Below, piece after piece: positions 42,301-54,300 of a stretch of 64,000 bases of DNA. Positions within the stretch are counted from its first letter, which is position 1; each line of letters begins with the position of its first letter. The stretch is taken from assembly GCA_020091685.1 (NCBI GenBank), contig CM034597.1, forward strand, positions 2,922,646 to 2,986,645, given 5' to 3'. A program made the position numbers and the translations under genes. Below the pieces are notes generated by a model, which was given only the letters and a program-made list of their open reading frames with translations, made no database searches and had not been told where the DNA came from. The DNA comes from Lutjanus erythropterus. Lineage: Eukaryota; Chordata; Actinopteri; Lutjaniformes; Lutjanidae.

Positions 42301-45300
42301 GCCCCTCCAGTTCGCCGTAAAGACAGCAAATACCACGTCCCCAGCGAGTTGTACCCCTGGCCTGCCTACCCAGACTACACCGCTGGAGCGGGGTATGTGG
42401 TGTCAGCGGATGTGGCTGCTAAAATCTACCAGGCAACCCTGATGCTGAACTCCTCCATGTACATTGACGATGTCTTCATGGGTATCTGCGCCAAGGCCAT
42501 GGGCGTCTCTCCTGAGGAGCATGTGTACTTTTCAGGGGAGGCCAAGGCTCCATACCACCCTTGCATTTATGATCACATGATCACATCACACGGTCACGCC
42601 ACGGATGTGCGCTCATTATGGCAGGCAGCAACAGACCCTAAAGTGTATGGCCAATCCAGAGGATTTATGGGTAACCTGTACTGCACAATGGTGAGAATGA
42701 TGATGCTGTGTCTGCCATATTATCAGAACACATACTCTTGTATGGCTGCCTTTACATAGATTTTCTTAAAAGGATAATTTGCTACTTTTCATGTGAATGT
42801 CCACCAGTGTTGATGGTGACTGTAGTCACTGGAGCATAAATTCCTCAGTTGGTGCCTTTCCACCAGATAAGCTCTGCCTCTTGAACCAGTTCCATTCAGT
42901 TCGATGTTGGTGTAAAATGCCTAAGGCTGTGCTATACTAACCAAGAAAAGCGCTTCTGGCGCTGCATCGCACATGAGCGTCTGTCGCCCAAACTCTTGTT
43001 CCCATGTGTCACAACCCTAGCCTATAGTTATACCTTTGTTGGCCAAATCATAGTGTTAGATGACAAAAATGTTCACTTAGTACACCCCCGACTATAAATC
43101 CAAACTGAAAAACAGCCTACTTTACATCCAATGGCATCACTGGTGCAGGAAATACAACTCTGTCAATACAGCAGCACTGAGGAATTTATTGCTTCAACTG
43201 ACTACATATACAGGTACCTCACACACACAAACATCTGCCAGTTTTTTTTTTTTTTTTTTGTTAGTTTTTTTTGCTCTTTCTTGTTGAATCCCACCATTTG
43301 CCGTTTCTACTGTGTATTTGCTCTCTTGTAATAAAGACCAAAGCGTTTCTCTTAAGCAAACACATGCACTCAGTGGTTCTTCAGTCACCAGCAGGAGCAG
43401 TTTTCACTCTGTTTAAGTCAAAGAGATAAAAGGTTGGTAAAACCTGCTGCACACTGTTATTCACTCTAGCTCTATTTGGAGAGTCTAAGATAAGGTCTAA
43501 AGTAGCTGTGGAATAGGATGAATTCTGCTGTCAGTTAGGCAATTGACAAAGCTTATTTCACGCTTGGCATTAACGCTTGGCAACAAACCATTATTCCATA
43601 TCCTGATATGAGACTAGGTAGATTTTGGATGTTGTTATATCACAATATAGCATCATTGTTGTCTTTTCCTGGGTTTAAAGGTGACAGTAAAGTGATGTAA
43701 TTTTCTGAATTTATCAGACTGTTCTATAATCTGCCTTTACCCACTTAGTCATTATATCCACCTGTCTGATGATTATTTATCAAAAAAATCTCATTGGTTT
43801 AATATTTTGTGCAGGCACCATAATATTTAGTGAAAGTTATCACTATAATATTGTCACAATATCAAGGTAGTTGGTCAGAAATATTGTGATTTCTACTCAT
43901 TTTGTCACATTAGCTGCTTCCACCCCTTGGAGTACTCTAGAGCTGCAACAATTAATCAATTATTAAATTGATTGCCAACTATTTTGATAATTGATTTATC
44001 GGCTTGAGTAAGAGAACCTCATCTTGGACTTTGGGAAACAAAGATTGATATTTTTCACCATTTTCTGACATTTTAAAACAACTATTAATTGATGACTTGA
44101 GAAAATATGACAATAATTGTCATTTGAAGTCCTAGAGTACACAACAAGTCACAACCTACATGATCAATAATTATCAATATCGACCGATATGAACCTTCAT
44201 TATTGTGAGAGGTTTTGCAGCTATATCGCCCAGGCCTACTCTGCACACTTGTCACAAATGCAGCTCTTTAGATGATTAATGTGGATTTTTCAAATGTGGA
44301 TGCACTCCTGGTAGAATATATGACTGCCACTGTATGCAAAGGCTGCTATTAAGGTTTGATGGATGATATCATCCTCAGACTACAACAATCAGTGCTCAAA
44401 TTGGATTTTTTCATTCTTGTTTCCTCTGTGAAAATCACTTCAAGTGCTTGCCTTGATAATGCATTTACCATGTTAGAGGAAAATTTGCCTCACTTTAAAC
44501 CTTTAAATTGGGATACACATTATCTGGGATGGATCCTAAACTGCAACCATTTCAAAACATTAACCGAGTTTTAAAAAGGCTTTCTGGCAGTGTCTCATAC
44601 AGATGATAAAGAGTACTTTGTAGAACAGTACCCATTTCATTTTCTTCATGTCAACTGATTAGCCAAATGAAAGAGTATTAACTGGCAGCTATTTTTATTT
44701 ATAATTATTTGCTATTTTTCAGCCAAGTATGACAAAAAAATACTGTTTGCAGCTTCTCAAATATGACAATTTACTGGTTTTTTTACACTATTGAAAACTG
44801 GAAATCTTTGGGTTTGGACTGTCGAACAAAACAGGACATTTGAAGATCCCACCTTGGACTTTTTCCTACTATTTGACATTTCAGAGGCTGTCTAATGACA
44901 GACTGATTAATTAGTGATTCTGCCAATCATTTTCTTGATTAATCTATAATGGAAGGAATGGTTGCAGTCATAATGTCAACTTTGCCCTAAAAACACAAAG
45001 CAAAACTACTGTCAGACAAGAACAACAATATCAGATGTTGAATGGATGTAAATCCTGGGGTACTGGGCTGCAACTATCGTTTGTTTCTATTGTTGATTAA
45101 CTGTTGATCATTTTCTCAATTAATTGATTAATTCACCCTGTAATTCTCCCTGAAAATATTCACAATTGAGACTAATTGATAATCAAAGTAACTGATTAAT
45201 TTAATAATTGATTAATAACAATTCATTGATTAATTGTTGCAGCTCTAATTATTTTCATTGGTAGTCTCCAGTAATGGTGACTGAAATGAAAGCACATAGA

Positions 45301-48300
45301 AGCAAATGTAGATCACATTCATAAATCATATTAAAAAAAAGCTTACAAGATGCTCTGTGTGAGGAATAGGTATATTTAGACCGAAAGTTCTGAATCATTT
45401 TCTTTTGGGAGGTCAGAAACTCTTCTGATCACCTGTTTATTCTCGGAAGGTTTAACTTTGTACTCAGTCCTGCCCTGACTGACTCACTTTCTCATCAGAC
45501 ATTTCCTACAGCTCCATCCGGCCAGACTCCGAGCTGAATGATGCTTAAAGTGTAACTTGCAGGTTAAATGTCCTAATGAGATTTATGCATAATCTTGTGT
45601 AAAATTACGTTTTTAAAACTTAATTTAAGATTTTTTTGACATACAGACAAAAAATTATAGGAAAATTTGGTCTGTTGGAGCAAGGCTCTTAAAAAACACT
45701 TTTTTTTCATGTCGCATCTATGATGTAAGAAGAGGTACTGGCTGTGCCAGAGTCTGCCTCTGACCTACGGGCAGAAGTAGTTTGTCTTGAGTCTGAGCGG
45801 TTATCTTTCACTGGGTTGGTGTTTTTTAGCTAGTTTTACGGTGCATTTCACTTCCGGTGACCATGCAGAATCATTATGTAGCTACAGGGACACAAACTCC
45901 TGCCTGTCAGGAAATCGAGTCCGTAGTTTTCCTGACAGGAGAAGAGCAGGTGCTGCCTCTCGCTCCTGGGTGTGTATCGTGCAGGTGAAGAGGCGGGACT
46001 TCACTGCTGCCTCCGTAACTGAAACAGCATTCTGACTGTCTGCTGACCGTACAAGCACCTACCGAAGAAAAAGTTTATAACGGCACAGTCATTCATCTCT
46101 CCCCCTCTCTCTCTCCCCTCATAGCCTCTGTACCTCTCTGTCTCTCTCCCTCACCCTCTCTCTCGTTGCTGTGGCTGTGTGTGGATTTATAGGAGGTAAG
46201 GCGATGTGAGACCCGACTGATAAAACCTGATACTCGAAAATGAACACATGAACAGCTGAGGGGGGACAGAGAGAGGAGAGATGATAAACAGTTCCCTGAT
46301 AAACATTTTTTTGTTTGTTAGGTGTTTGTGTGGTCAGCAGACAGTCAGAATGCCGTTTTAGTTACAGAGGCAGCAGTGAAGTCCCGCCTCTTCACCTGCA
46401 CGATACACACCCAGGAGCAAGAGGCAGCACCTGCTCTGCTCCTGTCAGGAAAACCACGGACTCGATTTCCTGACAGGCAGGAGTTTGTGTCCCTGTAGCT
46501 ACATAATGATTCTGCATGGTCACCGGAAGTGAAATGCGCCGTAAAACTAGCTAAAAAACACCAACCCAGTGAAAGATAACCGCTCAGACTCAAGACGAAC
46601 TACTTCTGAGGCAGACTCTGGCACAGCCAGTACCTCTTCTTACATCATAGACGCGACAGGAAAAAAAAGCATTTTTTAAGAGCCTTGCTCCAACAGACCA
46701 AATTTTCCTATAATGTTTTGTCTTTATGTCAAAAAAATCTTAAATTAAGTTTTAAAAATGTCATTTTACACAAGATTATGCATAAATCTCATGAGGACAT
46801 TTAACCTGCGAGTTACACTTTAATACATTTCCCAACCAAGGTAGAGAACATAAAGTCAAGAATGTTTGGGAAAGGTCAGGGTCAGTTGCGGCAAGCTAAT
46901 TGCTGCTCTACATTTTAAGGTTAGGAGCAGCGGTTCACAAACTCCTCAGGTTATGTCTGACTTCTGCCACATCAGAGGGGTTTTTTTTCTCACTACTCTC
47001 TCTCTCTCTCTCCGCTCTGTTTCCTGTTCTGGACCACACTCTGTACCCTCTCGTCCTGTGACTCTCTTCTTGTCTCCCTAACTGCTGCCGTTCTGCTGCA
47101 TCCTGTTACTCTGTGGTTTGTGTAGAAATTCCAAGACAGGCTGAATCACAGTTCGTTGGCATCGTGACCTTATAAGGGACGTTTTTACTGCTGGGGGAGC
47201 ACATTGGTGGGTCCACAGATGGAAACTATTCACTACTGAAAAGACGGATACAGTAATGTATTCAGTGAGTGTGCCGTATACTTGATTGTTGTTGATTCTG
47301 TTTTTGTGCAGTTTACGAGACGTAGATTGCTTTCATGTGTGAGCACCTCAACAAGTTTCCACGCCTAAACAACAAAGTAGAACATATTTTCCCTCTTAGC
47401 TGTAGTGCTATTTATCCATAGCATGTCTGATTTCTGTCCAATATAATGGAACTAGATGGCATTCGGCTCATGGTGCTCAAAGCACCAAAAACACACCTGA
47501 AAAACTAAACAGCAACGTGTCTTTCCAGAAGTCATGACCAAGATAATCCATAAACCCTGTTGTGAGCAGTTTCATATAGGAATTACATTCTTAAACCCAC
47601 CAACTGTATCACCACGCGGAAAGAAGCGTACATCTACTAATTGAGGGCTTCCTTCTGTGTGGTGATTCGGTTGGTTTATGATCAGTGTTTTCACCTGTTT
47701 CCTTTGTGTTCTGGCCATACCTATTCTTCAAGGTGATGAGAGCTGACTTTCTGATTGGTTTATTGCATGTTATTCCCAAAACACACCCATGAATTAATCA
47801 AGGCACTTGTGCGCAGCTCATAAGGTGACTTCCGCTGTGTACCATGGGCGCGCAGGGCGGAATACCCCTGTGTGCCCATGCAAATGATCTGTGTGCACAT
47901 TTACGTGGAAAATTGAGTGGCTATGCTGGCAGTTTGAAAAAAAGCACATTTGATGCTTGGCTAAGGTGGAAAAGATCAAGAAAAAAGTTTCCACTCCACT
48001 GAAGAGACAACAAATGAAGCAGATCTGTGTAGAACCAACACATAACATCCATTTTGAAAAGTCCAATATGCAGCTGTTACAAGTGTGATATGAAAACCTG
48101 AAGCCTCTAGAGCAAAGACACTGAGAATAGTAGTGATGCGGCTGGTGCATGTAGTTCAGATAAAAGGAAAATAGTTCCTAGTTCCATTGCACTGGAGAGA
48201 AGTCAGACATCTCTATGGCCGATATCTTCAAATCTCTGTGACTCACACCAAAACTATCCAGATGGATAAACAGTACTACAGGTAGGAGGAAAAATGTGTA

Positions 48301-51300
48301 TTTTGGATTATTGGGGTGAACTGACCCTTTTGAGTGCAGCTAAATAAGACCTGATGCCTGACCTGGAGTTTTGCTGTATGTTGCACATGTCAAGGAAGCG
48401 ATATGGCACAAAACAATGTGTTTTCTGTTGCTGAATTTGGAAAATTGGGTTGAAGAGAAGATAGAGATAGAGGATAGAATGTATGGTTGTGTGTTTGTTG
48501 TTTTTTATATCTTATTTATTTTAACACTATTTATTTTAGCTACCTATTTATTTTATATATTTTATTTATATTTTATTATGCAATGACAATAAAGATATTC
48601 TATTCTATTCTATACTAGATCTGAAACTGCAACAGTGCATTCACCTCACAAAGAGAAGTCTATACATCAACTACATTATTGATGACACATATGAAACAGA
48701 TGGTAAAAGCTAATTATCTAATAGTCAGGTGAAAGTGAGGCCACCAACAGACTGCTGCTGCTGCAGACTGAACTATTAAAGGTGGAGTAAAAGATTCTGG
48801 AAAAAGGCTGTTGATTGTTGAGTCTCATTTCCACAATGCAACAATCAGCTATTTTTTTTCTCTATAATCTCTAACTCCACCTTTCAGATGTTGTCTTACT
48901 GTGTCTCTCTGGGCCTTATCTTACATCTGGCACACATCGGATGGTGTTAATGATGCAAGTAGTACTGTTATCTTGCGGGCGCAGTTTAGTTTCACATGAT
49001 TGCAAGATGGCAAATAAAGCATAAATATTGAAACAAACAGCGTGTGTGCATTCCCCTAAAATTATTCTCACTAATAACAAATAAAGAAGTATTGTTATAA
49101 CTATAAATAAGTGCGCTATAAGTGAGCACAGGATGGGATCAGATCGTCTTTACAGATGAGTCACATGACAGCTAGAGCAGCTGTAGTGTTTGTGTCTGTG
49201 TGTTTACTGTGATCCAGAAAGACAAGGATTAAAGAATTATGATCCATAACATCAAAAATGAACAATACGTTATAGCTGACTACAAGACTGTCCCAACCCG
49301 AGGAGAAAAAGGTCTGTGTCCTTCTGTCAGAGCCTGATGCTGGTTGGATACACCCGTTGAATAACCTGTGTGTAATTGTGCGTCACTTCCCTCAAATGTC
49401 AGAAATACTTTCTGATTCTGTTTCCTCCACCCACAGTCATGTTAGCGGGAATCCCAGCCAACAGCCTTGTCCATGTAATCAGTGTTTTCACCTATTTTCT
49501 TGTCAATGCTGGCTTCTTAACAGAAGAGAGTTGACTTTCTGATTGGGTTATTGCCAGTTACGCCTCAAAACAAACCCCTGAGTTAATTGAGATTAACATT
49601 AATTGATAAGGTTTATCACCCTGTGCACCATGAACGCACAGGGAGGGACACCCCCTTGTGCCCACCGCACAAGATGGCAAAGGTGGATTTGGAATAATGT
49701 AAAATGTTTGTGACTTGCACTTTGGACCATTCAGATCGCTTCAAGGCAGGGTGCTCTATCTCTCACTTAAGTGCATTTGTTTTTTATGCTTGGCTAAGGT
49801 GGAAAAGTATCAATAAAAAAGGAGACAGGAGGAAACAGTAGCAGATCTGTGTACATAAAACAAAAACAAATGGCACATTTCATCATGTTTTCAACATTTT
49901 GAGGGGGATTTGACTGGTTGTCTTAATTACGTCATCTCAATGTGCCACTGTCTTCTGCAATGGCACTTAAAGTTCAGTTGAACACATGGACATACAAGTG
50001 TTTTTTTGCATAACATCTAGTTTGAAATATCCATCCATCCAGTATGATGTGGAAACTTACTTCAATGAAAATGGACTTTTCACACAAAATATTCTTCAAA
50101 GCAGAGTGTTTTCATATATCTGAACAGAGGTAGCAGAAACATAGAAATGTTTTGATGGTGTAGTTGCTCTGATGTGACTGCTTCCATACACTCAGGGTAA
50201 AATTAAACATGGATAAATTCCTCACTGCAGTCCTACATCACCATGTACACTGTCACCTGAATGTTAACTGTTACACAACCTGTGTCTGAAATGTGCTCCT
50301 CACACACACAGTACATGTGGTAACTGTGAATCACCACAATCCATAGTGCACCGCTTTTGTTTTAGGTGAATTAATATGACCTCATAGGTTGTTTATTAAC
50401 CTACAGAATGATGTCATCATGCAAACTAATGTTCCAGTCATGAAATAAACTGCACATGAACACTCAGCTGTACTCTGTCCTTACCTGCGTCTGTTGGACA
50501 GACTCTCCTCTGTCTCGTTGGTCACAACAAGATGGGTGGAGCCTCCTTGGCTTTCTTCATGCATCACTTCAATCTGTGACACACAAACACACACACATAC
50601 ACATATATAGACTCAATTATTAGAGCAGAAGCTTGTATATTATGACTAATGGACTGTGAGATTTCAGTAATCTTAAAAGTTTATTGCAGCTGCACTGTGC
50701 GACATGGATCTAATACACCTTGGTACAACATCAGGTTTGATGTATGTAGACTGTACAGTGTAAATGATATGTTTTTGTATTATGTTACGTATGTTAAGGA
50801 AGTATACTTAAATGTATGTTCGTGCATTGTAGCGTCTACTGATACAATCCATGTCTGTCCACAAACAAATACTACATTCCCATTGGTTGCTTCGTAGATG
50901 AAGGTCATAGCAACCATTGTATTGTGAGATGGTTATCTTAAATTTCCAACATTGTCAGACTTCTGTCCCAGGCTATCTTCGGTCGCAGGAATGGTCATCT
51001 TTGAACCTCTCTCACTGTGCAGTGTATCATCACCATGACCAAAGACATCGCAACATCTATATCCAGCTGAAAATGCAAATGTGGATGCAACTGCAACATC
51101 AGAAAACTGAATGTCTCCTCAAGATTTGTCCACAGCTGTTGAATGGTGCATTCAGGCAATCCCTGTCAACTTACAAAGTCAGAAAATATCATGTTTTTAT
51201 GAGTTTTTTGCAATTAAAGGGACATCAGTTACTGTTAAATATTTAATGAACCAACAGAAAAGTTACTGCAGAATTAATAGATTAAAAGTTGCTTTTTGTA

Positions 51301-54300
51301 AAAACATGTCTTGTTTGCATGAATTGAACACAGACCAAAAAAGTGTTATTACATGTTATTACATGTTATTCATCATCAATCCAAATGATTAATGATTTTT
51401 TTTTTTTTAAGTTTTCACTTTTACATATAAATGAACATCTATTCATTTGAGTCCTTGCCAAACAAGTTCTGTTGGTGCCACGGACTGATCCTACTTATCT
51501 ACCTGACTTTAAAACCAAGCATTCCTTATTCTTCTCATTTTGCCTTTTTATTTTCACAGTTGTGTGCAGATAAACTCTCTGTCCTCTTATCGATGTCACT
51601 GAACATGTCACAGACATTGGCATTCGGCATGCTGCGCTAGTTGTCGTCCACTGTGACACACAAGATAAAACAAGCACTTGTCTTGCTTGACACCCATTCA
51701 TGTTCCCAACGCCCCACATCTGTCGGGTGGAATTACCGTGCCATTGTGTCATATGATCCAACATAACACAAACATACGGATGACTCAGATAAGCGCACAA
51801 GTGAGGTTGCTTTATTCTCATTACTCTGCTAGAACTGGGAGAAAGATGGCTGATTTCTGTATCATTATGACAGAGACACTTCCACATGTCATTTTCTGAT
51901 GTACATTTGGTAGATATACTACTTAGAGAGACGGGTGCATTTACAACTTTCAAACATCTGGCTGGAATGTGGCCTAAATCACCTCCTGTGGTCGTCAGTT
52001 CAAGTCAGTCAAGTTATGTCAGGACACATTCCATACAGCACAGGTCTCGACCAAATTCTTTATAATCTTATTTATAGAAATTCAGCAATTCCCACCATGA
52101 GCAAGCACTAAGTGACAGTGGCAAGGAAAAACTGAACAGGCAGAAACCTCAAGCAGAACCAGGCTCATGATGGGCAGCCATCTGCTCTGACTGGCTGGGT
52201 TTTGAAAAAGAGAGCAGGGAGAAAGAGAACATACAGCAGCAGAAGGCAGGTTCCGCATAGATATGCAAAGTAATGGTAATCATTGTGTTTATATATGGAA
52301 ATAAATAGCAGTTTGTCTCTAATAATTCCTTTGGATAGCTCCACAATCTCCCCAGTTTGCATGAAGTACAGCTACAGCTAGAGTAAAATAACTGTAAAAC
52401 CAAACACTCACTGATTAATTGAACACTATGTAATTTCCATTTCTTATCAGAAAGCCAAATGGGACATTTAGCATGACAAAAATATAGCAAGAATATACAA
52501 GCTTTATTTATTCATGTTGATTAAACTTAAATTCTCTAATATTTAGTTTCAGATCCTATAAATATGAGTTCTTCTAGTCTTTTGACTTGAAATTATGTGT
52601 TGAATGAATGTACTGTACAGAGTTCAATCAACTCATGAAACTAAGTTTCTAAAGACACATTCACACATATTCACTGGGAGCAATTTCACATATTGTCTTT
52701 GTTCCAATGCAAACTGAAAAATATAAAAGGAAATCAAGTGTGTTTATAATGTTTGTTCATGTGACCGAACAGCTGTTGGTTCAACTTAATGTATTAAGCT
52801 TATTTAATGTGTTTTCTCAAGTACAACTCAATTAATATCAATTTTATTTTAGTAGAAACGTTTATTTGTTCAGAAACACTTCAAAACGTCTTTTCAAAGT
52901 CAGTCAACTTAAAGTTTTAAGGCAACCTGGGCAACAAAAACAAGTTATGTACTGAGCACGGTTGCTGAGTCCAGTTTTCAGCAATAGCAATTCTTGATTC
53001 TTGAGTCTTGCAACCTAAATATAAGTTGTTTTCATTTTAAGGGAGTTAGTCCATAAAAGCGGTTGCCAAGTTTCTGCAAGTCCGAATTCATGTTATCTAC
53101 TAAATCTAGTGGAATTTTCCATGAGTTGCTTTACTGATATTCATCTCCGGTGTCATTCTGACTGTCTTTTCCTACAGACTGAGTGGTTCTCCTCTCTGGC
53201 ACTTTCCTTTTTCCACCTTCCTCTTTAGATCATCCGAGGAAGCTAACATCACTGGCATGTTTTACTGCACAACCTCCATTATAACAAAACTGTCTACACA
53301 GAGGCTCAGGTCCACAATTCTGCTAAGATTATGACCTTATTTTCTATCTTACAATGACTTACGTAATGTCTAAAATTAATCTTTTTTAATTAAGATACAA
53401 GTCTGACAAACTTGGTCAACATTTCTAAGACAGACATCCCTAAGACAGACTGGACACTAACTTTTTTAAGTTAAAAGAAGTAGTTTATTTTTTACTATGT
53501 AAAGATTCTTGGTTGCAACTACTGTCCAAGATACATGACTTAACTAAAATAAATAATTTTAAATAAAAGCCCTCCCTATAGCGGCTATATTTATTCAGGT
53601 AATGTTTCTAACCTTTATTTACAGGCACATGGCTGACTACTTCATTTATTTTTGGTACATGTATTCCAACAGAAATTCAAGAAACTCAGTGCCCTTCACA
53701 GGCATCTCAACAGCAGTCACTTCACTCGAAGAAAAAACTGCTTACAGGTCTGTGTAAGCATGTTAAAAGGGCCCGATACAACCAGAGACAAGAAAGAAAC
53801 TGCTTGGTAGGCTGGTGATTTTGGCACTGACTTCACACAGCTCTGTCCTCATCAATTATGGAGGAAGGTTTATGGTCTAACATACCAACGCTATCACTAC
53901 ACAGACAGGCAGCGGCACAAAATAACCTCAGGCCGTGCATACAAATTATGCACACTGTAAACCAATTAATGAGATCACAGCAAAGTCGCAGCATAGCAGC
54001 GAACAGCAGCATACTGATCAGTGAGACCGTCCTGTTGAACCACCATCGGCCCTGCTGACTAAACAGCAGAACAGCAGAGTCAGGGCTGCTGCTCTGATGG
54101 TGACCTCCGACCTTCTGGAGGAGAGGTTGAGGTCTGACGTTCTAAAGGACACTGGAAGAGCGCCGCACGATAAAGTCAGTTGTTAGTTTGCTCATTGTCT
54201 TCATTTTTATGCGTCAGACTCGAGGTCAGACAGAGCTGGAGGTTGACAGGCAGATTGTTGCAATGCTGCCAGTAACTCTGATGTTGTATTGGACACGAAG

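Larger units (their letters stand above)
42760..43352 (+). other. b3gnt5: b3gnt5 3' untranslated region (candidate)
   Basis: After the TAG stop, the first good polyadenylation signal, AATAAA, is at 43330-43335. Most of the interval (42785-43200) is a copy of an interspersed repeat that also occurs at 11441-12575. A T-rich run at 43243-43260 precedes the signal. Confidence 0.5.

Noticed and set aside
45787-46593. Two mirrored 82-codon open frames with nearly identical products
   Set aside because: They are the two arms of one palindrome, begin with TTG rather than ATG, and show no domain or codon bias.
51495-51953. 152-codon minus-strand frame
   Set aside because: It is cysteine- and serine-rich without a recognisable pattern, and no neighbouring exon continues it.
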